Shown here: in pieces, positions 34,890 to 43,086 of the stretch
How positions within the stretch are numbered: position 1 is the stretch's first letter
How the letters are laid out: the number at the start of each line of letters is the position of its first letter
NCBI RefSeq assembly: GCF_006636205.1
Contig: NZ_VIGB01000003.1
Span: 6,760,501-6,824,500, forward strand
Length of the DNA stretch: 64,000 nt
Direction: 5' to 3'
Source of the DNA: Kitasatospora acidiphila
Lineage (GTDB): Bacteria; Actinomycetota; Actinomycetes; Streptomycetales; Streptomycetaceae
Notes under the pieces: model-generated
Databases searched by the model: none
What the model was told of the DNA's origin: nothing
The model's input: only the letters and a program-made list of their open reading frames with translations
Translations under genes and position numbers: made by a program

Positions 34890-36191
34890 CTACTTGGTGG
34901 GTCCGTGCCAGGTCGGGCTGGTCGCGATCGCCTTGACCTGGTCGAGGGTGAGTGCGGGCAGGCTGCGGGTGATCCCGTCGCCCTTGAAGTCGGTGCCGTT
35001 GAACGACTCGATCAGGACCATGAGGTGGTTCGGCGTCAGGACCTGGGCCCAGTTGCGGGTCACGCCCTTGTTGTTGAAGGCCGGGTTGTCGGCGCCGGAG
35101 TTCAGCTTGTCGCCGTTCGGCAGGACGGTGGCCTTGGTGAACTCGGTGTCGATCGGCGGGCCGCTGTACCGGGTCTGCTGGAAGCCGCTCCAGTCCTCGA
35201 CGGTCACCCGGACCAGGCTCACCCCGGAGCCGTCGTCGACGGTGAAGGAGGCGAATCCGTCGTCCTTCGCGGGAGCCGCCGCCCCCGTGATCTGCTTCTC
35301 GGTCAGGCCGGCCGGCAGCAGCGGGGCGGCGATCCGCAGGATGTCGTCGGTCGGCAGTCCTGCCCACTGGGGATGAGGCGAGTGGTTCTCGGGGGCGTCG
35401 TGCGGTGCGGCAAGTGCGGCGCCCACTTGCAGCCAGACCGGGTCAAGGGCGATGGCCTTCAGCTGATCGGCTGTCAGTACCGGCGCGTCGCGGGTCGGGT
35501 CGGGGCTCATGGGTGCGCCGGGGCCGGGGAGGTCGCTGGAGCTGGCCGTCACCACGATGCCGTCGGGCCGCTGCAGTTGGACGGCCCAGAGCTGCTCGCC
35601 GCCGACGGCCTTGGGGGGCAGGTCGAGGCGCAGATAGCTGCCATCGGGCTGGGCGGTCCGAGTGCAGTTGGTCCAGGCGGGGGAGCAGAGCATGTCCGCC
35701 GAGTTGAGGTCCGCCCTCTGGTGGGTGACGGTGATCTCCACCCCGCCCGAGCCCTTGCTGTCCACGACCGTGTAACCGGCCATCGCCTCCTGGATGCCGG
35801 ACTGGCTGTTGGTCTCGGTGCCCTGGCCGAGCGGCCTGGTCAGTTGGAGGCCGCTCGGCAGTTTCGACTTGAACAGGGCCAGCATCTGATCGTCGGTCAT
35901 CGGCTTGGGGTCGACGGAGTCGGCCTGCGCAGCGGGGTGGGAGGCGCTGACGGAGGCCGCCGCGTTCAGGTCGGTGGTCGCGCGGTGCGAAGCGGCCGGG
36001 CGCAGTTGGACGGCCAGGGTGCCGGCGACGGCCAGCACCGCAACCGAGGCGGTCGCGGCGAGCACGGCGCGGCGGCGCTTGGTGCGCCGGCCGCGCTGGG
36101 CGGCGCCGGTGGCCATCAGCTGCACCGGCGGTGCCTCGGAGGCGTCGGCCGCCTCTCGTAGGGCGTTGCTGAAGTCATCCTCAAAAGGCAT
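34890..36191 (-). CDS. membrane-anchored protein with duplicated extracellular domain, partner of SigE-type sigma factor
   Basis: A 433-aa protein. Residues 1-40 are cytosolic (MPFEDDFSNALREAADA, then basic RRGRRTKRRR-like stretch), residues 41-62 form one membrane helix (VLAATASVAVLAVAGTLAVQ), and the rest is outside. The exterior holds two related copies, about residues 98-254 and 279-430, each opening with TDD...LP-GL and closing LT-DQ-KAIA--P-W. No known anti-sigma zinc site (HxxxCxxC). Encoded 72 bases after the sigma factor, so it may be a signal-sensing partner or regulator; this is inferred from position and topology. Confidence 0.7.
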   Translation of the reverse strand: MPFEDDFSNALREAADASEAPPVQLMATGAAQRGRRTKRRRAVLAATASVAVLAVAGTLAVQLRPAASHRATTDLNAAASVSASHPAAQADSVDPKPMTDDQMLALFKSKLPSGLQLTRPLGQGTETNSQSGIQEAMAGYTVVDSKGSGGVEITVTHQRADLNSADMLCSPAWTNCTRTAQPDGSYLRLDLPPKAVGGEQLWAVQLQRPDGIVVTASSSDLPGPGAPMSPDPTRDAPVLTADQLKAIALDPVWLQVGAALAAPHDAPENHSPHPQWAGLPTDDILRIAAPLLPAGLTEKQITGAAAPAKDDGFASFTVDDGSGVSLVRVTVEDWSGFQQTRYSGPPIDTEFTKATVLPNGDKLNSGADNPAFNNKGVTRNWAQVLTPNHLMVLIESFNGTDFKGDGITRSLPALTLDQVKAIATSPTWHGPTK

Positions 36192-36263
36192 GGCTAAGGC
36201 CTGCTTTCTGATCAGATCTGACAGGACGTGGTCGAAGTCCGCTGGAGCGGAGGGGAGCCGCGC

Positions 36264-36806
36264 TCAGCGCGGTCCGCCGCTCCCGGTCTGCTCGGCGAGA
36301 CTGTCGCCGAGCAGGGCCCGCATCCGGTTGAGCGCGCGGTGGGCGCGCGACCGGACGGCGGTGGGGCTCAACTGCAGTGCGGCTGCCGTCTCCTCGACGC
36401 TGCGGTCCTCCCAGTACCGCAGCACCAGGACCGCGCGGTCCGAGGCGGAGACGTCCTGCAGCGCGCGCAGCAGGGTGAGCCGGAGGGTCGGATCGGTGTC
36501 GCTGACGGCCACTTCGGGGAACTCGAAGGTCACCCGCTCGGTGCTGCTGCGCCGGCGGCGCAGCGAGAGAAAGGTGTTGACCAGCACCGTCTGCGCGTAG
36601 CCGGCCGGGTTCTCCACCTTGCACACCCGCCGCCAGCGCACGAACAGACGGCTGAGTGCCTCCTGTACGAGGTCCTCGGCCAAGTGGCGGTCCCCGCCGG
36701 TGAGCAGGTACGCCGTCTTGAAGAGGTGACCGCCGCGGGCCGTGGCGAACTCCAGGAAGTCAGGCGGGCCTGGAGTGGCCGGTCCGGTCGTCGGTGAGTG
36801 CTTCAT
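36264..36806 (-). CDS. SigE-family RNA polymerase sigma factor (ECF)
   Basis: A 180-aa ECF sigma factor. Region 2 includes LFKTAYLLTGGDRHLAEDLVQ and VNTFLSLRRRRSS; region 4 includes SASDRAVLVLRYWEDRSVEE and LQLSPTAVRSRAHRALNRMR. It matches the SigE-family (TIGR02983) common in actinobacteria. The downstream gene encodes a membrane-anchored protein and is probably co-transcribed. Divergent from the toxin-antitoxin pair. Confidence 0.88.
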   Translation of the reverse strand: MKHSPTTGPATPGPPDFLEFATARGGHLFKTAYLLTGGDRHLAEDLVQEALSRLFVRWRRVCKVENPAGYAQTVLVNTFLSLRRRRSSTERVTFEFPEVAVSDTDPTLRLTLLRALQDVSASDRAVLVLRYWEDRSVEETAAALQLSPTAVRSRAHRALNRMRALLGDSLAEQTGSGGPR

Positions 36807-36876
36807 GCCTGGCTAACGCGATGGGCTGGTGGGCCTGTTGCAGCCGTTCGCGAGAAAGTTCGATCGCCCTCGCGGG

Positions 36877-36895
36877 CCGGTACCTCTCCGGTACC
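36877..36895. promoter_or_regulatory. direct repeats before the antitoxin gene, candidate TA operator
   Basis: CCGGTACC occurs at 36877-36884 and 36888-36895, spaced 11 bases (one helical turn), ending 8 bases before the antitoxin ATG. Each core GGTACC is itself palindromic. Confidence 0.45.
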
Positions 36896-36903
36896 CTGAG
36901 CGC

Positions 36904-37131
36904 ATGCCAGCACTCAACATCGAGTACACCGAGGCAGAACTGGCCGCGATCCGCGAGGCCGCCGCGGCAGACGGCAAGACCGTCAAAGCGTATGTGCACG
37001 ATCTGAGCGTGCGTGAGCAGCAGCGCCGAACCTTCGTCAACCATGCGGTGGCGTTCTGGAACGCGCACCTGGAGGAGTTCGACGCCGCCTTCCCCGAGGA
37101 CGCCCCGGCGGCAAGGCGCACCGCGGCGTGA
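36904..37131 (+). CDS. antitoxin of a Fic-type toxin-antitoxin pair
   Basis: A 75-aa protein. The N-terminal part (PALNIEYTEAELAAIREAAA, then KTVKAYVHDL) looks like a ribbon-helix-helix-type DNA-binding antitoxin, followed by a helix with FVNHAVAFWNAHLEEFDAAF. The stop overlaps the toxin GTG by 4 bp. Such antitoxins repress their own operon; direct repeats lie just upstream. Confidence 0.75.
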   Translation: MPALNIEYTEAELAAIREAAAADGKTVKAYVHDLSVREQQRRTFVNHAVAFWNAHLEEFDAAFPEDAPAARRTAA

Positions 37132-37502
37132 GCATGCTGCGCGTCGACATCCGGTGGCTGCTCGACGTCCAGGAGCAGGCCTCGCCCGAGGATCTGAGCG
37201 TGCGGGACTACTCCGCGCTGCAGGCCGCCGTCGCGCGGCACCGGGTGAACACCGCTCAACTCGGCCATGACGCCGACCCGGCCTGGTGCGCGGCCGCCCT
37301 GATGCACACCATCGTGCTGCTGCGCCCGCTGCCGGTGCGCAACAACCTCTACGCCTGCATGGCGACGGCGGCCTACATGCACGCCGCGAAGGAGGGCATC
37401 GACCCGCCGTACGGTGCGCTGGTGGAGCTGGCCCGGGACGTGGCCGCCGCCGAGGCCGACATCTTCGCGGCGGCCGACCGGATCCGCTCCTGGCGGATCT
37501 GA
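37128..37502 (+). CDS. Fic/Doc-family toxin component with degenerate catalytic motif
   Basis: A 124-aa protein of the streptomycete fic-family toxin group. RVDIRWLLDVQEQASPEDLS opens the fold, and ALMHTIVLLRPLPVRNNLYA occupies the position of the Fic motif HPFxxGNGR. The catalytic His and the glycines are not conserved, although one Asn remains; PPYGALVELARDVAAAEADI and the RSWRI end are typical. GTG 37128 overlaps the antitoxin stop; ATG 37134 is an alternative. Toxicity through AMP transfer or phosphorylation is doubtful. Confidence 0.75.
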   Translation: MSMLRVDIRWLLDVQEQASPEDLSVRDYSALQAAVARHRVNTAQLGHDADPAWCAAALMHTIVLLRPLPVRNNLYACMATAAYMHAAKEGIDPPYGALVELARDVAAAEADIFAAADRIRSWRI

Positions 37503-37512
37503 GACGGGCAAC

Positions 37513-37560
37513 CGGGCAAACGGCCAGGCGGCCAGACGGGCAAACGGCCAGGCGGCCAGA
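37513..37560. repeat. perfect 24-bp tandem duplication
   Basis: Two identical 24-base units (37513-37536 and 37537-37560), each starting CGGGCAAACGG, in the gap between the toxin stop and the convergent ArsR gene. A partial third copy lies at the flank. Confidence 0.85.
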
Positions 37561-37566
37561 CGGCGT

Positions 37567-37968
37567 TCAGGCGCTCGGGGCGGCTGCCGCTGCCCGTTCC
37601 GGCTCGGCGATGGCCGCGGCGGTGTCGCTCACGCCGAGGCGGAGATGGTCGACGTGGTACAGGGCCTGGTCGAGCAGTTCGCAGACGTGGTCGTCGTAGA
37701 GGGAGTACACCACCGAGCGGCCCTTGCGGGTGCCGACCACCAGGTCGAGGTTGCGCAGCAGGCGCAGCTGGTGGGAGCAGGCGGACTGCTCCATGCCGAC
37801 CTCGGCGGCCAACTCGGTTGCCGGGAGCGGGCCCTCGCGCAGGCGGGCGAGGATCAGCAGCCGTGACGGAGTGGCCAGCGCCTGCAGCGTGGCGGCCACC
37901 TTCGCGGCGTTGTCCGCCGTGAGGCGGGTGCGCGGGACGCGGCTGGCGGGAGGTGCTCCATGACCCAT
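37567..37968 (-). CDS. ArsR/SmtB metal-sensing repressor
   Basis: A 133-aa repressor. HTH: ELAAEVGMEQSACSHQLRLL; wing: GTRKGRSVVYSLYDDH. The last helix carries the alpha-5 metal site DxHx10HxxH as Asp92, His94, His105 and His108, the zinc/cobalt/nickel-type site of SmtB, CzrA and NmtR. ATG 37968 gives MGHGAPPASRVPR. A perfect 8-8-8 inverted repeat at 37993-38016 separates it from the divergent P1B ATPase, which it should repress until metal binds. Confidence 0.88.
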   Translation of the reverse strand: MGHGAPPASRVPRTRLTADNAAKVAATLQALATPSRLLILARLREGPLPATELAAEVGMEQSACSHQLRLLRNLDLVVGTRKGRSVVYSLYDDHVCELLDQALYHVDHLRLGVSDTAAAIAEPERAAAAAPSA

Positions 37969-37992
37969 GCGACTATCGTACGCTGCCTGCTT

Positions 37993-38016
37993 ATGAACAC
38001 ATGAATCGGTGTTCAT
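37993..38016. promoter_or_regulatory. SmtB-type operator between ArsR and metal ATPase genes
   Basis: ATGAACAC (37993-38000) and GTGTTCAT (38009-38016) form a perfect inverted repeat with an 8-base centre. It matches the TGAA/TTCA style of ArsR/SmtB operators. Confidence 0.8.
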
Positions 38017-38081
38017 GTATTCCTGTTACGGTGGTGGGGTTGGACGCTGCCCGCCCACATCCGCGTAAGGACCCCGTCTCG

Positions 38082-40076
38082 ATGTCTTCCACCCTCACCC
38101 GCCCGGCGCCCGTCGGCGACGCAGCCGTGCGCGACGCGGCCGCGCCCAGGCGCCGCACGCGGATCTTCGCGCTCCCCGAGGCCCGCTGGGCGGCGGCCGC
38201 CCTGGTGCTGTTCCTGATCGGACTGCCGCTGCACCTCCTCGGGGCGCCGGCGTGGGCGTGGGGGCCGCTTTTCGCCCTGGCCTACGCCGCCGGCGGCTGG
38301 GAGCCCGGCTGGGCGGGCCTGCAGGCCCTGCGGGAGAAGACCCTGGACGTGGACCTGCTGATGGTCGTCGCGGCCCTGGGGGCGGCGGCGATCGGGCAGG
38401 TGCTGGACGGCGCTCTGCTGATCGTCATCTTCGCCACCTCCGGCGCCCTGGAGGCGGTCGCCACCGCCCGCACCGCGGACTCGGTCCGCGGCCTGCTCGA
38501 CCTCGCCCCGACCACCGCCGCCCGCCTGCTGGACGACGGCAGCGAGGAGACGGTGCCCACCGGGCAACTGGTCGTGGGCGACACCATCCTGGTGCGCCCG
38601 GGCGAGCGGGTCGGCGCCGACGGCCGCGTCGTGGACGGCGCCAGCGAGGTTGACCAGGCGACCATCACGGGTGAGCCGCTGCCGGTGGCCAAGGAGGCCG
38701 GGGACGAGGTGTTCGCCGGCACCCTGAACGGCACCGGCGTCCTGCGGGTGAAGGTCGAGCGCGACCCGGCCGATTCGGTGATCGCCCGGATCGTGGCCAT
38801 GGTGGAGGAGGCCTCCGGGACCAAGGCGCCGACGCAGCTGTTCATCGAGAAGGTCGAGCAGCGCTACAGCCTCGGCATGGTCGCGGCGACGATCGCGCTG
38901 TTCGCGCTGCCGCTGCTCTTCGGCGCCGCGCTGCAGCCCACCCTGCTGCGGGCGATGACCTTCATGATCGTCGCCTCGCCGTGCGCGGTGGTGCTGGCCA
39001 CCATGCCGCCGCTGCTGTCGGCGATCGCCAACGCGGGTCGCCACGGTGTCCTGGTCAAGTCCGCCGTGGTGATGGAACAGCTCGGCCAGATCGACGCGGT
39101 GGCGCTGGACAAGACCGGCACCCTGACCGAGGGCACCCCGCAGGTGACCGACCTGCGCCCGCTGGCCGCCGCCGGTCTGAGCGAGGAGGAGCTGCTGCGG
39201 GTCGCGGCGGCGGCCGAGCATCCCAGTGAGCACCCGCTGGCCCGCGCGATCGTGGACGCAGCCCGCGCCCGCGACCTGGAGATCGCGCCGGCGGAGGACT
39301 TCAACTCCGCCCCGGGCACCGGTGTGACCGCCACCGTCGAGGGCAAGGCGGTCGCGGTCGGCAGCCCCGCCCGGCTGTTGGCCGGGCGCACCGACCATCC
39401 GGCCGCCGCGGTGGCCGCCCAGCTGGAACAGGAGGGCCGCACCGCGGTCCTGGTGGAGGTCGAGGACAGCCCGGTAGGCGTGCTGGGAATCGCGGACCGG
39501 CTGCGCGAGGAGGCCGCCGCCACCGTCACCGCCCTCACCGGCCTGACCGGTGGCACTCCGGTCCTGGTCACCGGCGACAACCCGCGCGCCGCCGCCCGCC
39601 TCGCGCAGGAAGTCGGCATCACCGACGTCCGCGCGGGACTGCTGCCCCAGGACAAGGTCAACGCCGTACGGGAGTTGGAGAAGGCCGGGCGCAAGGTGCT
39701 GGTGGTGGGCGACGGCGTCAACGACGCCCCCGCGCTGGCCGCCGCCCACACCGGCATCGCCATGGGACGGGCCGGATCCGACCTCGCATTGGAAACCGCT
39801 GACGCCGTGGTGGTGCGCGACGAGCTGGCCAGCATCCCCGCGGTCGTGGCGCTCTCGCGCCGGGCCCGGCGCCTGGTGGTGCAGAACCTGGCCATCGCCG
39901 CGTTCTTCATCACCGGCCTGGTCGTCTGGGACCTGGTCGGCACCCTGCCGCTGCCGCTCGGTGTCGCCGGGCACGAGGGGTCCACCGTCATCGTCGGCCT
40001 CAACGGCTTGCGCCTGCTGGCCGATTCCGCCTGGCGCCGCGCCCGCAACGCGAACGGGAACGGGAACGGGCGCTGA
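38082..40076 (+). CDS. P1B-4-type metal-exporting ATPase
   Basis: A 664-aa integral membrane P-type ATPase. The actuator has TGEPLPV, the phosphorylation site is DKTGTLT at Asp343, and the hinge is GDGVNDAP. The transport site in the membrane is Ser-Pro-Cys (299-301), and the C-terminal membrane segment has HEGST at 631-635. SPC plus HEG(S/G)T define the P1B-4 group (CtpD, CoaT, PfeT), which exports Fe(II), Co(II) or Ni(II), rather than the Cys-Pro-Cys Zn/Cd/Cu pumps. No N-terminal metal-binding domain. AAGGA lies upstream of ATG 38082. Controlled by the adjacent SmtB-type repressor. Confidence 0.88.
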   Translation: MSSTLTRPAPVGDAAVRDAAAPRRRTRIFALPEARWAAAALVLFLIGLPLHLLGAPAWAWGPLFALAYAAGGWEPGWAGLQALREKTLDVDLLMVVAALGAAAIGQVLDGALLIVIFATSGALEAVATARTADSVRGLLDLAPTTAARLLDDGSEETVPTGQLVVGDTILVRPGERVGADGRVVDGASEVDQATITGEPLPVAKEAGDEVFAGTLNGTGVLRVKVERDPADSVIARIVAMVEEASGTKAPTQLFIEKVEQRYSLGMVAATIALFALPLLFGAALQPTLLRAMTFMIVASPCAVVLATMPPLLSAIANAGRHGVLVKSAVVMEQLGQIDAVALDKTGTLTEGTPQVTDLRPLAAAGLSEEELLRVAAAAEHPSEHPLARAIVDAARARDLEIAPAEDFNSAPGTGVTATVEGKAVAVGSPARLLAGRTDHPAAAVAAQLEQEGRTAVLVEVEDSPVGVLGIADRLREEAAATVTALTGLTGGTPVLVTGDNPRAAARLAQEVGITDVRAGLLPQDKVNAVRELEKAGRKVLVVGDGVNDAPALAAAHTGIAMGRAGSDLALETADAVVVRDELASIPAVVALSRRARRLVVQNLAIAAFFITGLVVWDLVGTLPLPLGVAGHEGSTVIVGLNGLRLLADSAWRRARNANGNGNGR

Positions 40077-40079
40077 GAC

Positions 40080-40111
40080 GGTGGGTGGTACGGCTGGCCG
40101 TGCCACCCACC
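40080..40111. terminator. bidirectional stem-loop after the metal ATPase gene
   Basis: A 14-bp stem with one G-T pair: GGTGGGTGGTACGG (40080-40093) against CCGTGCCACCCACC (40098-40111), 4-base loop. It lies between convergent genes. Confidence 0.75.
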
Positions 40112-40120
40112 ACGCGCTGG

Positions 40121-40837
40121 TCACTTCGGTAGCACGAAGCCGGAGTCGTAGGCCGTGATCACCGCCTGCGTCCGGTCACGGGCGCCCAGTTTGGCGAGGA
40201 TGCCGGCCACATGGGACTTGACCGTCTCCGGGCTCACCACCAGCTCGGTGGCGATCTCCCCGTTGTTCAGGCCGGTCGCCATCAGCCGCAGCACCTGGCC
40301 CTCGCGGTCGGTCAGCCGGCGGATCGGTCCGCCGCCGTCCTTGCCGGCGCGGCGCGGGCCGTCCGCAGCGGCGGATGCGGCCCGGTGGGAGGCCAGATCG
40401 CGGATGGCGGCCGGGTAGAGGAGGGAGTCGGTGCGGGCCACCAGGCGCACCGCCTGCACCATCTCCTCCGCACTGGAGCGCTTCAGCAGGAACCCGGCGG
40501 CCCCGGCCTGCAGTGCCTGGTAGACGTAGTCGTCGTGCTCGAACGTGGTGACCACCAGGATCCGCGGCGGCTCCGGCATCGCGGCCAGGATCAGCTCGGT
40601 GGCCCGGATACCGTCGACCTGGGGCATCCGGACGTCCATGAGCACCACGTCCGGTGCGGTTTCGCGCACCAGCGGCACCACCTCGCTGCCGTCGGCCGCC
40701 TCGCCGACCACGGTGAGGTCGGGCTCCGAGTCGATCACCACCCGCAGGCCGAGCCGGACCAGCCGCTCATCGTCGGCGATGACCACGCGCAGGGCGGGGG
40801 CGGCCGTGTCCGGTGCGCCCGTGCCGATCCCGGTCAT
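40121..40837 (-). CDS. NarL/FixJ-type response regulator
   Basis: A 238-aa regulator. The receiver has acidic ADDE near residue 21 and the phospho-acceptor Asp in VVLMDVRMPQVDG, with Lys in GFLLKRSS. The LuxR-type HTH is LTDREGQVLRLMATGLNNGE then VSPETVKSHVAGILAKLGA. ATG overlaps the kinase stop by 4 bp, so the pair is coupled. Output genes unknown. Confidence 0.92.
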   Translation of the reverse strand: MTGIGTGAPDTAAPALRVVIADDERLVRLGLRVVIDSEPDLTVVGEAADGSEVVPLVRETAPDVVLMDVRMPQVDGIRATELILAAMPEPPRILVVTTFEHDDYVYQALQAGAAGFLLKRSSAEEMVQAVRLVARTDSLLYPAAIRDLASHRAASAAADGPRRAGKDGGGPIRRLTDREGQVLRLMATGLNNGEIATELVVSPETVKSHVAGILAKLGARDRTQAVITAYDSGFVLPK

Positions 40838-42120
40838 GCCGCCCCCACCGGCAGCCAGACCGCGAGCCGCCAGCCGCTGCCGTCGGCCGTGCGGCCGCTC
40901 TCGCAGCCGCCGCCGCGCGCCGCCGCGCGCTCGGCCACTCCGCGCAGCCCGCGCCCGCCGCCGGGCCGGCTCGGGCGCGCCGCGCCTATCGGGTTGGTCA
41001 GTTCCACGGTCAGCCGTCCTTGGTCGATGTCGAGCGTCAGCGTGGCCGGCACCGAGCCGGCATGGCGCAACACATTGGTCAGCCCCTCCTGCACGATCCG
41101 GTACGCCTCCCGGGAGAGCGCATCGGGCAGCGCAGTCACCCCGGGGCCGGTCCGCGCCGCCACCGACACCCCGGCCAGGCTCAGCTGACGGATCAGCAGG
41201 TCGAGCGCGGCCAGCGTCGGCCCGCTGGCGTCATGGGCGCCGCCGGTCGGGCGGGCGGTGCCGTCGTCGACGTCCTCGCGCAGGATGCCGAGCACGGTGT
41301 CCAGCTCGCCGACCGCGGCCCGGGCCACCTCCTCGATGGCGAGCAGCGCCTCCTCGGCGAACGCGGGATCACGATGCAGCACCCGGCGGGCCGCACCGGC
41401 CTGGATCGTCACCGCGGTGAGCGCGTGCCCCACCGAATCGTGCAGCTCCCGGGCCAGCCGGTTGCGCTGCGCCAGCACCAGGGAACGACGCTCCGCGGCG
41501 GCCAGCTGCTCGGCCGGCGTCGGGCCGAGCAGCACCGGGGCGCAGCGGGCCAGCAGCGCACCGGCGCCCGCGTTGATCAGCAGCAGCCCGAGCAGCACCG
41601 CCAGGCCCAACGGGGGAGTGGGCGGCGGGTGCGCGCCGAGCGCCTGGTGGATCAGCGTGCGCCCGGGGTGGCCCAGGAACCCCAGCGGCGAGACGCAGAG
41701 CATCAGAACCAGCGGTGGCACCGCCAGCGACAGCCCGCTGACCACCCCGCCGACCAGCAGGTGCAGCACGAACCAGTGCGCGGTGCGCCGCCGGGCCGCC
41801 CAGCTGTGGGCCGGCGTGTGGGCGAACTCCCCGGCGTGGCTGCCCGCCAGTGCCCGGGAGGCGGTGGCCAGCAGCACCCGGGCGACCGGCAGCAGCGCCA
41901 CCACCCAGGCCATCGGCAGCGCCACCAGCACCGCCAGCAGCTGGGCCACCATGGTGCGCTGCGGATCGGCCTGGCCGTTGACCCCCGGGTTGACGTAGGC
42001 CGTGGACACCAGCACCGTGCCGAGCATCCAGAACGGCATCAGCAGCGCGCCGCCCAGCACCAGGTGCACCCAGCGCACCCAGGCCGTGCGGCCCACCAGA
42101 AATGCCGTCAACGTTCGCAT
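40834..42120 (-). CDS. sensor histidine kinase (HisKA_3 type)
   Basis: A 428-aa membrane kinase. About six hydrophobic segments lie in the first 235 residues; the dimerisation/phospho-acceptor motif is RNRLARELHDSVGHALTAVT with the His, and the ATPase has REAYRIVQEGLTNVLRHAG (N box) and GGGRGLRGVAERAAARGG (G box). ATG 42120 gives MRTLTAFLVGRTAW. In the 102-base upstream gap, TTGAC-CATGC-GTCAA (42145-42159) is a possible operator. Signal unknown. Confidence 0.88.
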   Translation of the reverse strand: MRTLTAFLVGRTAWVRWVHLVLGGALLMPFWMLGTVLVSTAYVNPGVNGQADPQRTMVAQLLAVLVALPMAWVVALLPVARVLLATASRALAGSHAGEFAHTPAHSWAARRRTAHWFVLHLLVGGVVSGLSLAVPPLVLMLCVSPLGFLGHPGRTLIHQALGAHPPPTPPLGLAVLLGLLLINAGAGALLARCAPVLLGPTPAEQLAAAERRSLVLAQRNRLARELHDSVGHALTAVTIQAGAARRVLHRDPAFAEEALLAIEEVARAAVGELDTVLGILREDVDDGTARPTGGAHDASGPTLAALDLLIRQLSLAGVSVAARTGPGVTALPDALSREAYRIVQEGLTNVLRHAGSVPATLTLDIDQGRLTVELTNPIGAARPSRPGGGRGLRGVAERAAARGGGCESGRTADGSGWRLAVWLPVGAA

Positions 42121-42222
42121 GGGACCGACCCTACGGCGCCGCAGTTGACCATGCGTCAATCATTTGGTTGATCTCCGCATCCCCCATGCGAGGGAGGGGT
42201 TCGAACAGAGCGCGGAGGAGGC

Positions 42223-43086
42223 TCAGGCCGGCGGCGACCAGCGGTACTGGGTCGCCGTGGTGATCGCCTGGAAGCCGAGCCGGCGCAGGATCGGCGCGCT
42301 GTGGTCGGAGGCCTCCACATGCAGATAGCGGTAGCCGTGCTGCTCGGCGATGCGGGCCCGGTGGGCGACCAGCGCACGGTAGATGCCGCGGCCCCGCCAG
42401 GCCTTGAGCGTGGACCCGCCGAGCAGGGTGGCGAAGTCGCTGTCCTCGCGCAGCAGCATCCAGGCGCTGCACACCAGGGTGCCGTCGGCGGCCTCGGCCA
42501 GCAGGATCGGGATGCCGTCCGGCCGGTCGGCCAGCCGGTCCTTGAGGAGCTTGGCGAGGAAGCCCAGATCCTCGCCCCAGACCTCGGTGTGCTGGTCGGC
42601 GATCCGGTCGGCGTCCGCCGGGTCGGTGGTCCGACGGATCGTCACGCCGGCCGGCAGCGGCACGTCGGCAGGCAGCGGCACCCCGGTCGGCAGTGCCACC
42701 CCGGCCGGCGGCGCCAAGTCGGCCTGCGGCGTCACGTCGGTCGGCGGCGCCAACTCGGCCGTCACGGCCGCCGTCTCGCCGACCAGCACGGTGCCGCTGC
42801 GCCTGGCGGTGAACCCGGCGGCCAGCAGCCGGTCGCCCAACTCGCCAGGCCGGTCGTGGCCGTGGACCCGCCAGTCCACCGCCGTACCGCCCGCGATCTG
42901 GCGGTGGATCAACTCGTCCAGCGCGGCCCCCGTCACACCGAGATCGGGCTGCCGGCTGGTGAGGATGCCGCCCGCGCCGCCCCGCACCAACGGGCCGCTT
43001 TCGTCTGCCAGCAGCCTGCCCCGGGCATCGGAACTGCGGCGGAACTGGCGGTCGTACAACTCCAGGAGTGCTTCGGGTGTCGTCAC
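42223..43086 (-). CDS. GNAT N-acetyltransferase with hexapeptide-repeat linker
   Basis: A 287-aa protein. Residues 1-110 include TPEALLELYDRQFRRSSDAR and a degenerate N-terminal domain; a linker near residues 113-147 consists of Pro-rich hexapeptides (APPTDV, TPQADL, APPAGV, ALPTGV, PLPADV, PLPAGV). The C-terminal GNAT domain has LKAWRGRGIYRALVAHRARI (acetyl-CoA loop) and SAPILRRLGF. The GTG start overlaps the stop of the EI24 gene (GTGA). Substrate unknown. Confidence 0.78.
   Translation of the reverse strand: MTTPEALLELYDRQFRRSSDARGRLLADESGPLVRGGAGGILTSRQPDLGVTGAALDELIHRQIAGGTAVDWRVHGHDRPGELGDRLLAAGFTARRSGTVLVGETAAVTAELAPPTDVTPQADLAPPAGVALPTGVPLPADVPLPAGVTIRRTTDPADADRIADQHTEVWGEDLGFLAKLLKDRLADRPDGIPILLAEAADGTLVCSAWMLLREDSDFATLLGGSTLKAWRGRGIYRALVAHRARIAEQHGYRYLHVEASDHSAPILRRLGFQAITTATQYRWSPPA
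42644..42751. repeat. six 18-bp tandem repeats encoding hexapeptides
   Basis: Units at 42644, 42662, 42680, 42698, 42716 and 42734, each 18 bases and similar to ACGTCGGCAGGCAGCGGC. They lie within the GNAT gene and keep its frame, so copy-number change would only lengthen the linker. Confidence 0.85.

Noticed and set aside
38082..40076. Zinc/cadmium P1B-2 ATPase
   Set aside because: Transport motif is SPC with HEGST, not CPC; no N-terminal metal domain.
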